This document shows positions 26,552-35,731 of a stretch of 64,000 bases of DNA, one piece after another. The notes under the pieces are model-generated. The model did not search any database and had not been told where the DNA came from. It saw only the letters and a list, made by a program, of their open reading frames with translations. The DNA is from Rhizobium sp. PP-CC-3A-592 (GTDB lineage: Bacteria; Pseudomonadota; Alphaproteobacteria; Rhizobiales; Rhizobiaceae), in contig NZ_QJSR01000001.1 in assembly GCF_003217095.1 (NCBI RefSeq), positions 352,916 through 416,915 of the forward strand, in the 5' to 3' direction. The number at the start of each line of letters is the position of its first letter. The stretch's first letter is position 1. Made by a program: the position numbers and the translations under genes.

Positions 26552-27610
26552 TCAAACCTCACCACCGGCACCCGTCGGCGTCCCTTCGGGGGCCCGGGTC
26601 GCGCGGTATTTGTCCAAGTCGGTCTCGATCTTGGCTTTCAAACCATTGCGGACCATGTCGTAGCCGACATCGATCGCTGCTGCAAAACCTTCGGCATCCG
26701 CGCCGCCATGGCTCTTGATCACCACACCGTTGAGGCCGAGAAAAACGCCGCCATTGACCTTGCGCGGGTCCATCTTCTCGCGCAGGCGGTCGAAGGCGCC
26801 TTTCGCCAGTATATAGCCGATCTTGGCCAAAAGAGTACGGGACATGGCTGCGCGCAAATATTCCGCGATCTGGCGAGCAGTGCCCTCGGCGGCCTTCAGC
26901 GCGATATTGCCGGAAAAGCCCTCGGTGACCACGACATCGACCGTGCCGCGGCCGATATCGTCGCCTTCCACAAAGCCGAAATAGTCGATGCCGTCGAGAT
27001 TGGCCTCGCGGATCAGCCGGCCGGCTTCCTTGACGTCCTCCTGGCCCTTCATCTCTTCGACGCCGACATTCAGGAGGCCGATGGTGGGACGGTCCATCTC
27101 GAACAGCGCGCGCGCCATCGCGCCGCCCATCAGGGCAAAGTCCATCAGCTGCTGGGCGTCGGCGCCGATCGTCGCGCCGACATCGAGAACGATGCTCTCG
27201 CCCTTGAGCGTTGGCCAGATCGCCGCGATCGCCGGGCGCTGGATGCCGGCCATGGTGCGCAGGCAGAAGACGGACATGGCCATCAGCGCGCCGGTATTGC
27301 CGGCGGAGACGACGACGTCGGCCTCATTGCGGTTGATCGCATCGATCGCCTGCCACATAGAAGCCTTGCCGCGGCCTCGGCGCAGCGCCTGGCTCGGCTT
27401 CTCGTCCATGGCGATAGCGATCTCGCAGGCATGGAACGTGCTCGCCGCCTTGACCTTCGGGTACTTCTCCAGGATCGGCAGGCACTCCGCCTCCAGACCA
27501 TAGAGCACGAATCGGATGTCCGGATGCCGCTCGAGCGCCTTGGCGGCGCCGGGGATGATGACCTGCGGACCATGATCGCCGCCCATCAGATCGAGGGAAA
27601 TTCTGACCAC
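26552..27610 (-). CDS. plsX: phosphate acyltransferase
   Basis: 352 residues. The opening [20 protein letters not shown] is diagnostic, and [17 protein letters not shown] plus [20 protein letters not shown] support it. PlsX makes acyl-phosphate from acyl-ACP, feeding PlsY in phospholipid synthesis. I chose GTG 27610, with AGGATAGG upstream, since residues further upstream are not family-like. Fatty acid initiation (fabH) and phospholipid synthesis are thus coupled in one transcript. Confidence 0.95.
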   Translation of the reverse strand: MVRISLDLMGGDHGPQVIIPGAAKALERHPDIRFVLYGLEAECLPILEKYPKVKAASTFHACEIAIAMDEKPSQALRRGRGKASMWQAIDAINRNEADVVVSAGNTGALMAMSVFCLRTMAGIQRPAIAAIWPTLKGESIVLDVGATIGADAQQLMDFALMGGAMARALFEMDRPTIGLLNVGVEEMKGQEDVKEAGRLIREANLDGIDYFGFVEGDDIGRGTVDVVVTEGFSGNIALKAAEGTARQIAEYLRAAMSRTLLAKIGYILAKGAFDRLREKMDPRKVNGGVFLGLNGVVIKSHGGADAEGFAAAIDVGYDMVRNGLKAKIETDLDKYRATRAPEGTPTGAGGEV

Positions 27611-27928
27611 GTGTTTCCTATCCTGCTGTCCGTTTCGTGCCCGCCTGCCCGCCCGCGCCGGATCGCGCTGGCGATCGCGCATGGCGACACGAAGTGGTCC
27701 TTAGCCGTTCACGCCGGGGAATGCGAGCCGATCCCGCGGTTCGGGCGGCCGGTTTTCCGCCAAAATGCCTGTTTTTCCATAAGTCATACCTGAAAAACCC
27801 ATGAACAGGCGCAATTCGCCGTCGCTTTCAGAGTCTGTCAGGTTCATTCTGAACCAGCCAGACTCTGGATTTCCTTGCCGTCATTTGTCTCTTCGGGATA
27901 ACCGGATTCCACTTATCCCTGCCAAACT
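27611..27928 (-). other. intergenic region with a strong hairpin upstream of plsX
   Basis: 318 bases between the DUF177 gene and plsX. It contains the 39-base hairpin described separately at 27829-27867 and no convincing coding frame. An E. coli-like rpmF gene commonly sits between DUF177 and plsX in other bacteria; none is present here. The plsX promoter is probably within 27630-27800. Confidence 0.5.
27829..27867. repeat. 39-base imperfect palindrome (two-stage hairpin)
   Basis: CAGAGTCTG (27829-27837) pairs with CAGACTCTG (27859-27867), and inside it GGTTCA (27841-27846) pairs with TGAACC (27850-27855), with a symmetric 3/3 internal loop and a three-base apical loop. No T-run follows on either strand, so it is not a standard terminator. 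Confidence 0.8.
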
Positions 27929-28480
27929 CTAGTCTTTCTTCCAGTCCTTCAGGGCGGCAAACGGGTTCGGGCGCTTGTCGTCCTTCTCAGTGCTTTCGAT
28001 GTGACCCGGAAAGGCCGCACCCGCCTTTTTCGGATAGGGGTCGATCGCCATTGCCGCGTGCTCGGCCACCGTCTGGCCGATGTCGATCGTATCGCCGACG
28101 AAGATGTCGGGCGCATCCGGACCATCGGGGTCGACCACCATCTCGGCGGTCTCGACGGTCAGCGCGCGGGCGAGCTTCGATCCGTCCGGCACGTAGGTCG
28201 CTTCCACCGGTTCGTCGATATGGCTTTCCACCGGCTCCAGCGTCACCACGCACTCCTGCACCAGATCCGCCATCACCCGGCCCTTCACCCGCACGCCGTC
28301 CTTCTTCCAGCGGGCGATCTGCAGGTCGGCCTTGAGGCTGCGGACCTCCGTCACGTTCCACTGTCGCGCCAGTGCTTCCAGCGCCTGCGCGTCGGCCTCG
28401 AGACGCAGGTTCGTCAGGCTGGCAGAAAGGGTGCTGACCTTGACCGGATGGGAATAGGCAGGGATTTCATCGGGCTTCAC
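27929..28480 (-). CDS. DUF177 (YceD) domain-containing protein
   Basis: 183 residues. The pattern of the family is present: a central CVVTLEPVESHIDEPVEATY, the acidic strand DIFVGDTIDIGQTVAEHAAM, and a C-terminal NPFAALKDWKK, as in DUF177 proteins that associate with 23S rRNA metabolism in plants and E. coli. Its two-cysteine metal site is incomplete in alphaproteobacteria, and only one Cys is seen here. The ATG overlaps the stop of the upstream chaperone gene (TGA/ATG), so translation is coupled. Confidence 0.9.
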   Translation of the reverse strand: MKPDEIPAYSHPVKVSTLSASLTNLRLEADAQALEALARQWNVTEVRSLKADLQIARWKKDGVRVKGRVMADLVQECVVTLEPVESHIDEPVEATYVPDGSKLARALTVETAEMVVDPDGPDAPDIFVGDTIDIGQTVAEHAAMAIDPYPKKAGAAFPGHIESTEKDDKRPNPFAALKDWKKD

Positions 28481-29073
28481 AGGTCATTCCTTTGTCTAGC
28501 GTCTTCTGCGGTCGAGGTTTCCGGCATCGGCAGAGCCTCCGGTGCGGGAATCGTGAGAGCTCCCGTCTCGACCTGGTCCTCGCCGGTCGCGGTCAGCGCG
28601 GCCTCGGCCGACATCATGTAGGCGGCAAGGGCTGCCATCGAGGGTACCTGCCCCTCGGGCTTGGGGTGAAAATTGCGCCGGAGCGCCGCCTCCAGCGCCG
28701 GCCGGTCGCCCTGGTCGAGCGCTGCGGAATAGCTCTCCAGCCGGCCATAGAACATGGACGCCAGCTTCTTCATGCGCTTGGGCACGCTGACATCGCCGAC
28801 GCCGAGTTCGCGGATCGAGTGATCGACGTCCTCGAAGAAGGCATCCACGATCTCCTGCGCGATCTCCTGCCCTGCCCGGGCGGAGGCCCGTGTGCGGCGG
28901 AAGTAGAGAATCAGCACGGCCGAGACCATTTCGAACCGTCCCATGACGGTATCGGGCACATCCATGCTTTCATAGAGCACAGACTGGCGCGCTGCGGCCG
29001 TCAGGAGGTCGTACTGACGGGCGACGATGGCGGCATTGCCGTTTTTTTTGCCGAACAGCCCGAAAAACATCAT
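28477..29073 (-). CDS. ubiquinol-cytochrome c chaperone family protein (CBP3-like)
   Basis: 198 residues. MMFFGLFGKKNGNAAIVARQ and the core FEMVSAVLILYFRRTRAS, GQEIAQEIVDAFFEDVDHS and LGVGDVSVPKRMKKLASMFY match the CBP3 family, which assists cytochrome b/bc1 assembly. ATG 29073 is chosen; the frame is open to 29139 but that N-terminus is atypical. It is divergent from the OmlA/BamE gene and translationally coupled to DUF177, the usual alphaproteobacterial arrangement. Confidence 0.92.
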   Translation of the reverse strand: MMFFGLFGKKNGNAAIVARQYDLLTAAARQSVLYESMDVPDTVMGRFEMVSAVLILYFRRTRASARAGQEIAQEIVDAFFEDVDHSIRELGVGDVSVPKRMKKLASMFYGRLESYSAALDQGDRPALEAALRRNFHPKPEGQVPSMAALAAYMMSAEAALTATGEDQVETGALTIPAPEALPMPETSTAEDARQRNDL

Positions 29074-29217
29074 TAAGCCCAACTTTCCCCGCTTCAAACA
29101 CTCTGAAACACCGGGGGTACGCGCATCGTCTTGTTGCATGATCGCGGAAGCTGGTTTACCGAAGCAGGCACGAAAAGCAATGGCGCATCTGCCGGCGTAT
29201 CTTCAAGGGAGATGTCG

Positions 29218-29748
29218 TTGACGAGACGTTTTTTCAAGTCCGACATGCAGTTTCTGAACCGAACGGGCCTCGCCGTCACCCTCTGCGCGGGCCTCTTGGC
29301 CGGCTGCCAGAGCTCGGGCGACCTGTTCACCGTGTCGCAGACCTATAACCAGGGCTATGTGGTGGATCAGGAGACGCTGGCGCTCGTGCCCGTCGGCTCC
29401 AGCCGCGAGCAGGTGCTGCTCTCGCTCGGCACGCCCTCGACCACGGCGACCTTCGACAACGAGGTGTTCTACTACATTTCGCAGAAGCGCCGCCGCCCGG
29501 TCGCCTTCATGAAGCCGAAGCTGATCGACCAGAGCATTCTCGCCGTCTACTTCGGCAAGGACGGCACCGTGTCCCAGCTCGCGCACTACACGCAGCAGGA
29601 CGGCAAGGTTTTCGACATGATCTCCCGCACCACGCCGACAGGCGGCAAGGAACTCACCTTCCTCAGCCAGCTTCTGACCGGCAACGGCATCGGCAAGGGC
29701 ATGGCGCGGTCCGTTCTCTCGGGCAGCGGCAACAGCGGCGGCCTGTAG
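29218..29748 (+). CDS. bamE: outer membrane assembly lipoprotein (BamE/OmlA)
   Basis: About 176 residues. A signal peptide with lipobox LLAGCQSS is followed by the SmpA/OmlA domain: GYVVDQETLALVPVGSSREQ, LLSLGTPSTTATFDNEVFYY, and PVAFMKPKLIDQSILAVYF. It is expected to be an inner-leaflet outer membrane lipoprotein of the BAM complex. The start is uncertain: AAGGGAG at 29205-29211 best suits TTG 29218, but ATG 29212 and ATG 29245 are in frame. The C-terminal Gly/Ser-rich tail is longer than in E. coli BamE. Confidence 0.9.
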   Translation: MTRRFFKSDMQFLNRTGLAVTLCAGLLAGCQSSGDLFTVSQTYNQGYVVDQETLALVPVGSSREQVLLSLGTPSTTATFDNEVFYYISQKRRRPVAFMKPKLIDQSILAVYFGKDGTVSQLAHYTQQDGKVFDMISRTTPTGGKELTFLSQLLTGNGIGKGMARSVLSGSGNSGGL

Positions 29749-29792
29749 GGCTACCTCGCCCCCCTTCGATAGACAGAGGGGACGACACGACA

Positions 29793-29829
29793 AAACCCGC
29801 AGTGCCGAGGGCACTGCGGGTTTCTTTTT
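29793..29829 (+). terminator. terminator after bamE
   Basis: A 14-bp perfect stem, AAACCCGCAGTGCC (29793-29806) with GGCACTGCGGGTTT (29810-29823), loop GAG, then CTTTTTG. The complementary side also ends in a T-run (ACAAAA on plus), so it can stop hppA transcription as well. Confidence 0.92.
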
Positions 29830-29848
29830 GCCTGCACGCTGCTCATAG

Positions 29849-29875
29849 GGTTTCCGGTCTGATCGACCGGAAACC
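29849..29875 (-). other. hairpin just downstream of hppA
   Basis: An 11-bp perfect inverted repeat, GGTTTCCGGTC (29849-29859) and GACCGGAAACC (29865-29875), lies three bases after the hppA stop. There is no T-run. It may protect the mRNA 3' end or add to the neighbouring bidirectional terminator. Confidence 0.6.
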
Positions 29876-29878
29876 GTC

Positions 29879-32014
29879 TCAGGCGAGAACGGCGAGCAGC
29901 AGAAGCGCGACGATATTGGTGATCTTGATCGCCGGGTTCACGGCCGGGCCCGCGGTATCCTTGTAGGGATCGCCCACCGTATCGCCGGTGACGGAAGCCT
30001 TGTGGGCGTCCGAGCCCTTCAGGTGGCGTTGCCCGTCCTTGTCGACGAAGCCATCCTCGAAGCTCTTCTTGGCATTGTCCCAGGCGCCACCGCCCGATGT
30101 CATGGAGATCGCGACGAAGAGGCCGTTAACGATGACGCCGAGGAGCGACGCGCCGAGCGCGGCAAAGGCCGAGGCCTTGGAGCCCGAGATGGCGAGCACG
30201 CCGAAATAGACGACGACGGGTGCGAGAACCGGCAGCAAAGACGGCACGATCATCTCGCGAATCGCCGCTTTGGTCAGCATATCCACCGCCCGGCCGTAGT
30301 CGGGCTTGTCCGTGCCGGCCATGATGCCCGGCTTTTCGCGAAACTGCCGGCGCACCTCCTCCACCACCGAGCCCGCGGCACGGCCGACCGCCGTCATGGC
30401 GATCCCGCCGAAGAGATAGGGGATCATGCCGCCGAAGATCAGCCCGGCGACGACATAGGGGTTGGAGAGATCGAAGGAGATCACGCCGACATCGGCGTAG
30501 TAGGGATATTTGTCGCCATTGGCGGCGAAGTATTTCAGGTCGTTGGCATAGGCTGCGAACAGCACCAGCGCCCCGAGCCCGGCCGAGCCGATCGCATAGC
30601 CCTTGGTCACCGCCTTGGTCGTGTTGCCGACGGCATCCAGTGCGTCGGTGGACTTGCGGACTTCCGGCGGCAGATGCGCCATCTCGGCGATGCCGCCGGC
30701 ATTGTCGGTGACGGGGCCGAAGGCATCGAGCGCCACGATCATGCCGGCGATGCCGAGCATGGCGGTGACGGCGATGCCGGTGCCGAACAGGCCGGCGAGC
30801 TGGTAGGTCGTGATGATGCCGCCGACGATGACGATGGCGGGCAGCGCTGTCGATTCGAGCGAGACGGCGAGCCCCTGGATGACGTTCGTCCCATGGCCGC
30901 TGACGGAAGCCTGGGCGATGGAATTGACCGGGCGCTTGTTGGTGCCGGTGTAGTATTCGGTGATGACGACGATCAGCGCGGTCACCACGAGACCGAGGAT
31001 GCCGCAGCCAAACAGGCTCGCCCCGGTGATCTCCTTGCCATCGACGGTGCCGATGACGCCCCAGCCGACGGTGACCGTCGTCGCCAGAGCGAGCCCGACG
31101 ATCGACAGCAGGCCAGTCACGATCAGGCCGCGATAGAGCGCGCCCATGATCGAGCCGTTGGAGCCGAGTTTAACGAAGAAGGTGCCGATGATCGAGGTGA
31201 TGATGCAGGTACCGCAGATGGCGAGCGGATAGACCATGGTGGTGGCCAGCGCCGCGCTACCGGCAAAGAAGATGGCCGCCAGCACCATGGTCGCGACGAT
31301 CGAGACGGCATAGGTCTCGAACAGGTCGGCCGCCATGCCGGCGCAGTCGCCGACGTTATCGCCGACATTGTCGGCAATGGTGGCGGGGTTGCGCGGATCG
31401 TCCTCGGGGATGCCGGCCTCGACCTTGCCGACGAGATCGCCGCCAACATCGGCCCCCTTGGTGAAGATGCCGCCGCCGAGCCGGGCGAAGATCGAGATCA
31501 GCGACGCGCCGAAGCCGAGCGAAACGAGCGCATCGATCACCTCGCGGTCGCCGGGGGCATGGCCGAGCCCGGCGGTCAGGATGAGGTAGTAGAGGGAAAC
31601 GCCGAGCAGCGCGAGGCCCGCGACCAGCATGCCGGTGATGGCGCCGGACTTGAAGGCGATATCGAGGCCGGCCGAAAGGCTGACGGACGCTGCCTGCGCC
31701 GTGCGCACGTTTGCCCGCACGGAGACATGCATGCCGATAAAGCCGGCCGCGCCCGAGAGAACGGCACCGATCAGGAAGCCGATGGCAGCCGTGCCCGAGA
31801 GAAGCAGCCAGGCCGCGACGAAGACGATGGCGCCGACGATGGCGATGGTGAGATATTGCCGTGCGAGATAGGCCTGCGCGCCCTCGCGAATATAGCCTGC
31901 AATTTCCTGCATGCGGGCATTGCCCTGATCGGCAGCCAGCACGGACCCCGTTGCCCAGATGGCATAGGCCACCGAAACCAGTCCGCAAAGAATTACGCCC
32001 AGTAGAACAATCAT
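29879..32014 (-). CDS. hppA: K+-independent proton-pumping inorganic pyrophosphatase
   Basis: 711 residues with about sixteen helices. Catalytic motifs are present: [56 protein letters not shown] and [24 protein letters not shown] at 463-468 has Lys467 where K+-dependent enzymes have Ala, the recognised marker of the K+-independent class. It pumps protons across the inner (or acidocalcisome) membrane using pyrophosphate. ATG 32014 has GGAGGAAAC. polyP genes (ppx, ppk) lie 27 kb away and could share a phosphate-storage role. Confidence 0.97.
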   Translation of the reverse strand: MIVLLGVILCGLVSVAYAIWATGSVLAADQGNARMQEIAGYIREGAQAYLARQYLTIAIVGAIVFVAAWLLLSGTAAIGFLIGAVLSGAAGFIGMHVSVRANVRTAQAASVSLSAGLDIAFKSGAITGMLVAGLALLGVSLYYLILTAGLGHAPGDREVIDALVSLGFGASLISIFARLGGGIFTKGADVGGDLVGKVEAGIPEDDPRNPATIADNVGDNVGDCAGMAADLFETYAVSIVATMVLAAIFFAGSAALATTMVYPLAICGTCIITSIIGTFFVKLGSNGSIMGALYRGLIVTGLLSIVGLALATTVTVGWGVIGTVDGKEITGASLFGCGILGLVVTALIVVITEYYTGTNKRPVNSIAQASVSGHGTNVIQGLAVSLESTALPAIVIVGGIITTYQLAGLFGTGIAVTAMLGIAGMIVALDAFGPVTDNAGGIAEMAHLPPEVRKSTDALDAVGNTTKAVTKGYAIGSAGLGALVLFAAYANDLKYFAANGDKYPYYADVGVISFDLSNPYVVAGLIFGGMIPYLFGGIAMTAVGRAAGSVVEEVRRQFREKPGIMAGTDKPDYGRAVDMLTKAAIREMIVPSLLPVLAPVVVYFGVLAISGSKASAFAALGASLLGVIVNGLFVAISMTSGGGAWDNAKKSFEDGFVDKDGQRHLKGSDAHKASVTGDTVGDPYKDTAGPAVNPAIKITNIVALLLLAVLA

Positions 32015-32250
32015 GTCGTCTGTTTCCTCCTTTGGAGACCCGCGCCGCACACTGCTGCGCCGATCCCGTCCCCTCCCTGCACCGCCTCCTCGCGCCGCCG
32101 GGCAGAGGTGAAGAGTGCGGCGGAGAATCGGCAAGGTCAAGCGGGGATCGCGGGCGCGATGCTGGCGATGAAATCGGAACCGGCCGCGGAAGACCTTGAA
32201 CATCTCCCGATGACCTCAGGCTCTGTCTTTCGGCTCAGGACAGCCCGCCT

Positions 32251-32294
32251 TTGACAACCGAAGATCTCGTGATAGATAGTTGCATGATGCAACT
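32251..32294 (+). promoter_or_regulatory. promoter and operator of the marR-GNAT gene
   Basis: TTGACA at 32251-32256 is a consensus -35, with an AGATAG/TAGATA -10 at 16-17 bases. A perfect 17-base palindrome, AGTTGCAT-G-ATGCAACT, at 32278-32294 covers the expected transcription start. Position and symmetry fit autorepression by the MarR domain encoded next door. Confidence 0.7.
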
Positions 32295-32309
32295 ACCTTG
32301 GAGATTATC

Positions 32310-33275
32310 ATGCTGTCCACAGGCTCCGACGAGATGATCCGCTCGATTCGTGATGCATCCCGTGGTCTCGTGCGGGAACTCGGCTTCCTCGAGCCGACGC
32401 TTGCCGGCACGGATCTGGCACCATCCGCCGTCCATGCTTTGATCGAGATCGAGGCACATCCGGCGATAACGGCTGGCATGCTCTGCACGTTGCTCAGGCT
32501 GGAAAAATCGAGCGTCAGCCGCCTCGTCCGCAAACTTGTCGATGCGGGCGAGGTCGAGGAGGAAAGCAGCAACGGCGACGGCCGCGCGAAGTTCCTGAGC
32601 CTGACGGCGAAGGGACAGGGCACCGTTGCCGCCATCCACGCCTTTGCCACATCGCAGGTTTCCGCCGCCCTCTCCCGGCTGCAGGTTACGGACCGCCAAA
32701 TGGTGCTGACCGGCCTTCGCACTTACACCGACGCGCTTCACGTCGGCAGGACCGATACGGGGCGGATAGAGCGCCCCGCCGTTACGATCGAAAGCGGATA
32801 TCGATCCGGCATGATCGGCAGATCGACCGAGATGCACGCAGCCTTCTATCGTCGCGTCGGCTTCGGCGCCTATTTCGAAGCCCAAATCGCTGCGGGACTG
32901 GCCGCGTTCGTCCAAAGGCTGGACAGGCCGGTCAACGGGCTCTGGTCGGCCGTGGAAAGCGGGAGGATCGTCGGCACCGTGGCGATCGATGGCGAGGATC
33001 TGAACGCGGGCCTAGCCCATTTGCGCTGGTTCATCGTCGATGACGGGCAACGCGGAGGCGGCACCGGCCGCCGCCTGCTCAGCGAAGCCCTGTCCTTCTG
33101 CGACCGCACGGGCTTTACCGAAACGCACCTCTGGACATTCAAAGGGCTGGACGCGGCACGGCACCTCTACGAGGCCAACGGCTTTACGCTTGATGACGAA
33201 CAGCCCGGCCGGCAATGGGGCGAAGAGGTCACCGAACAGCGCTTCGTCCGCAAGGCGATCATGCCTACATCATAG
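32310..33275 (+). CDS. MarR-GNAT fusion: HTH regulator/N-acetyltransferase
   Basis: 321 residues, two domains. Residues ~1-150 are MarR-like: LAPSAVHALIEIEAHPAITA, LLRLEKSSVSRLVRKLVDAG for the recognition helix, and a wing around SNGDGRAKFLSLTAKGQ. Residues ~165-315 are GNAT: VGFGAYFEAQIAAGLAAF, WFIVDDGQRGGGTGRRLL, the acetyl-CoA loop, and LYEANGFTLDDEQPG. Such fusions are common in proteobacteria and poorly studied. ATG 32310 has GGAG seven bases upstream; earlier ATGs lie inside the operator. It lies in an accessory patch after hppA. Confidence 0.92.
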   Translation: MLSTGSDEMIRSIRDASRGLVRELGFLEPTLAGTDLAPSAVHALIEIEAHPAITAGMLCTLLRLEKSSVSRLVRKLVDAGEVEEESSNGDGRAKFLSLTAKGQGTVAAIHAFATSQVSAALSRLQVTDRQMVLTGLRTYTDALHVGRTDTGRIERPAVTIESGYRSGMIGRSTEMHAAFYRRVGFGAYFEAQIAAGLAAFVQRLDRPVNGLWSAVESGRIVGTVAIDGEDLNAGLAHLRWFIVDDGQRGGGTGRRLLSEALSFCDRTGFTETHLWTFKGLDAARHLYEANGFTLDDEQPGRQWGEEVTEQRFVRKAIMPTS

Positions 33276-33518
33276 GGGATATCGAGCCCACCTCACGCCG
33301 ACATATCTAAAAACGTCAGCGGTATTCACGACCCGATGCATGCAACTTGGGAAAGCCAACAAGTTGGGTTAATGTATGTGCATGGTGACGGTTATAAGGC
33401 CGTTCGGCATGCGGTTCATCAGCTATACCGCCGACCATATCGGACAGGGACGTTTTCCGCGCGGTTGCCGTGATGGAAAGCAACCGGCCGCTCTTTCTCG
33501 ACACATGGAGATCATTTC

Positions 33519-33982
33519 ATGGCTGATGTCACGGACGCCGAACCGCAACGGCCAAGCGGCAATGGGAAGCGGAACGGGCGGAAAGATCAGTAGTGACGGC
33601 GGTCCGCTTCGACGTCCCGTCAGAACGGGTCGTTGTCGATTTTACGAACGGCGCGTCGTTCCTGTTCCCGGCCCGCGCCCTCGAAGGCCCGCAGGATGCA
33701 ACCACAGAGCAACTGGCGGAGGTCGCGCTCCTCGGCGAAACCGGTCTGCACTGGGAAAGCCTGGACGCAGACTATACGATCTCCGGCCTGATGAGCGGTA
33801 TCTTCGGCACGAAATCCTTCATGGACGCCCAACGCCGCGGCGGCCAGTCCCGCTCACCGACGAAAGTCTCTGCAAGCCGCGCAAACGGCGCCAAGGGCGG
33901 ACGTCCGAAAACATCCGCCGGGAAGCTTGACAAGCCTGCTGTCGCAAGGCGCTCAGCACTGCTCGGCAATGTACCCTCTTGA
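33519..33982 (+). pseudogene. DUF2442 gene with a probable frameshift
   Basis: ATG 33519 has GGAG eight bases upstream and begins MADVTDAE, the usual N-terminus of rhizobial DUF2442 proteins, but this frame stops at 33591-33593. From about 33542 a second frame reads TATAKRQWEAERAERSVV and runs on through TAVRFDVPSERVVVDFTNG, LHWESLDADYTISGLMSGIF and SRANGAKGGRPKTSAG, the rest of the same family. A single indel near 33541 would restore one protein of ~154 residues. Translation could instead start at GTG 33593, giving an intact core of 129 residues. Sequencing error cannot be excluded. Confidence 0.7.
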
Positions 33983-34008
33983 CTGTATCTCAAATGAGAT
34001 ACATTTTG
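33979..34008 (+). promoter_or_regulatory. promoter and operator of the RelB/YafQ module
   Basis: TTGACT (33979-33984) overlaps a perfect inverted repeat TGTATCTCA-AA-TGAGATACA (33984-34003) that fills the space to a TACATT-like -10. Binding of the antitoxin or toxin-antitoxin complex here would block RNA polymerase, the usual autoregulation of such modules. Confidence 0.8.
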
Positions 34009-34028
34009 AGGAAATAGGAGACGCCGCC

Positions 34029-34310
34029 ATGACAGCCCGTACTTCGATGCTACACGTGCGAATCGACGATGAAACGAAAGAGAAGGCGACAGCCGCACTG
34101 GATGCCATGGGGATGTCGGTGTCGGATGCCGTGCGTCTGTTTCTTCGCCGGGTCGTCGCCGACCAGGCCTTTCCGTTGGAACTCAGAGTTCCGAACGCCG
34201 ATACGCTCGCGGCCATGAAGGAGGCCGAGGAAATCGTTCGAACCCGCGCCGCGCGTTTCGCCACTGCCGACGACCTGGTGAACGACATTGAAAAAGCCAG
34301 CCGCCAGTAA
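34029..34310 (+). CDS. type II antitoxin, RelB/DinJ family
   Basis: 93 residues. The ribbon-helix-helix N-terminus is clear: SMLHVRIDDETKEKATAALD then MGMSVSDAVRLFLRRVVAD, with FPLELRVPNADTLAAMKEAE as the toxin-binding part. AGGAGA precedes ATG 34029. The toxin gene overlaps its 3' end by 23 bases, so both are translated from one message. It should neutralise the YafQ-like RNase and repress the promoter at 33979. Confidence 0.93.
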   Translation: MTARTSMLHVRIDDETKEKATAALDAMGMSVSDAVRLFLRRVVADQAFPLELRVPNADTLAAMKEAEEIVRTRAARFATADDLVNDIEKASRQ

Positions 34311-34614
34311 GCGGGCGGGACCGCCGAGAACGTCCGATTATACCAAGGCTTTCCTGAAGGACTGGGAGCGCCTGTCGCGCTCGGGCCGCTATGACATGCC
34401 GCGACTGAAGGACGCCATGCTCCTGCTCATCGCCAATGACGAACCGCTCGGCCCGGAATGGCTGGACCACCCCTTGAAAGGGTCATGGTCTGGACACCGC
34501 GAATGCCATATCGGCGGCGACTTCCTTTTGATCTATCGGTGCGAGGACGCAGGAAAAGCCGGCATGGTGGTTTTCGTCCGTGCCGGGACCCATGCCGAGC
34601 TTTTCCAGGATTAA
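34288..34614 (+). CDS. type II toxin, YafQ family mRNA interferase
   Basis: 108 residues of the RelE/ParE superfamily. SDYTKAFLKDWERLSRSGRY, LKDAMLLLIANDEPLGPEWL, DHPLKGSWSGHRECHIGGDF and LLIYRCED match YafQ, including the catalytic His residues in H-P-L-K-G and H-R-E-C-H-I. YafQ cuts translated mRNA on the ribosome. The start is probably TTG 34288 inside the antitoxin gene; a later internal start is possible. The gene ends four bases before the convergent nusB stop. Confidence 0.92.
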   Translation: MKKPAASKRAGPPRTSDYTKAFLKDWERLSRSGRYDMPRLKDAMLLLIANDEPLGPEWLDHPLKGSWSGHRECHIGGDFLLIYRCEDAGKAGMVVFVRAGTHAELFQD

Positions 34615-34617
34615 ATA

Positions 34618-35103
34618 CTACTTCCGCACGTCCGTCCTGAATTGCCGCGCGATGCGGTCGAGGACGGCGTTGACCAGCTTGGGCTCGTCTTCCTCGAAGA
34701 AGGCGCGGGCGATCTCGACATATTCGGTGACGATGACGGCCACGGGCACGTCCTTGCGCTCGGTCAGCTCGAAGGTGCCGGCGCGCAGGATGGCGCGCAC
34801 GGTCGAATCGAGACGGGACAGGGCCCAGTCGTCCTGCAGTGCTGCGCCGATCAGCGGATCGAGCTTGCGCTGGTCGCGCACCACGCCGGAGACGATCGAG
34901 CGAAACCAGGAAGCATCGGCCTTCAGGTAGGTGTCGCCGTCGATCTCCTGGCCGAGGCGATGCGTCTCGTATTCCGCGACGATCTCCAGCACGCCGGTAC
35001 CGCCGATATCCATCTGGTAGAGCGCCTGCACGGCGGCGAGACGGGCGGCGCCACGCTGGTTCGCCTGCTTGACGGGCGGCGTCTGTTCGTTCGGGGTGCT
35101 CAC
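34618..35103 (-). CDS. nusB: transcription antitermination factor NusB
   Basis: 161 residues, all-helical. [19 protein letters not shown] begins the core, and [19 protein letters not shown] and [20 protein letters not shown] follow, ending [13 protein letters not shown]. It binds BoxA RNA with S10 for rRNA antitermination. It overlaps the end of ribH by four bases. In many rhizobia nusB is followed by thiL; here a toxin-antitoxin pair takes that place. Confidence 0.96.
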   Translation of the reverse strand: MSTPNEQTPPVKQANQRGAARLAAVQALYQMDIGGTGVLEIVAEYETHRLGQEIDGDTYLKADASWFRSIVSGVVRDQRKLDPLIGAALQDDWALSRLDSTVRAILRAGTFELTERKDVPVAVIVTEYVEIARAFFEEDEPKLVNAVLDRIARQFRTDVRK

Positions 35104-35561
35104 TGTTCGCCTCCGAGCTTGGCTTTCAGCGCAATCATCGTCAGGGCTGCGCGCGCGGCAAAGCCGCCCTTGTCGCCTTCGGACTTGCGGGCGCGGGTCC
35201 AGCCCTGCTCGTCGTTTTCGACCGTCAGGATGCCGTTGCCGATGGCGAGGCTCTCGCTCACGGTCAGGTCCATGAGCGCGCGGCAGCTCTCGTTGGCGAC
35301 GATGTCGAAGTGGTAGGTTTCGCCACGGATGACCATGCCGAGCGCGACGAAGCCGTCATATTCGGTGGCGCCATTGTCGATGCCGTCGAGGGCCATGGCG
35401 ATCGCGCCGGGAATTTCGAGCGCGCCGGGCACGGTCACGACGTCATAGGTCGCGCCGGCGTCCTTCAGCGCGGATGTTGCGCCGTCGAGCAGCGCATCTG
35501 CCATGTCGTCATAGAAGCGGGCCTCGACGATGAGGATATGGGGCTTGACGCTCTCGGCCAT
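35100..35561 (-). CDS. ribH: 6,7-dimethyl-8-ribityllumazine synthase
   Basis: 153 residues. [57 protein letters not shown] and the conserved [12 protein letters not shown] are lumazine synthase motifs; the His in G-E-T-Y-H-F-D is catalytic. It condenses the pyrimidine with dihydroxybutanone phosphate. ATG 35561 has AGGTGAACC upstream. It is coupled to nusB. The GNAT gene on the other strand separates it from ribE, so it has its own promoter. Confidence 0.96.
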   Translation of the reverse strand: MAESVKPHILIVEARFYDDMADALLDGATSALKDAGATYDVVTVPGALEIPGAIAMALDGIDNGATEYDGFVALGMVIRGETYHFDIVANESCRALMDLTVSESLAIGNGILTVENDEQGWTRARKSEGDKGGFAARAALTMIALKAKLGGEQ

Positions 35562-35731
35562 CGGTTCACCTGTCTGGAAATAGAGGCAATCTGGAATGTG
35601 GAAATCGCCGGTCGCATTGCCGGCAGAGGCACGGGTAAAACCATGGCAGGGCTGGAATGGCAAGCCTTTTCCGATTCGCGGCGCGCAGGGCAGCTTTGCG
35701 ATACGCGCGATTCGCGTTTAAGGAAGGTGTC

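Noticed and set aside
30002-32005. 667-codon plus-strand frame opposite hppA
   Set aside because: Low-complexity Asp/Arg/Ala composition and no family features; a shadow of the pyrophosphatase gene.
33283-33518. DUF4160 partner gene upstream of DUF2442
   Set aside because: DUF4160 often pairs with DUF2442, but none of the frames in this interval shows its motifs.
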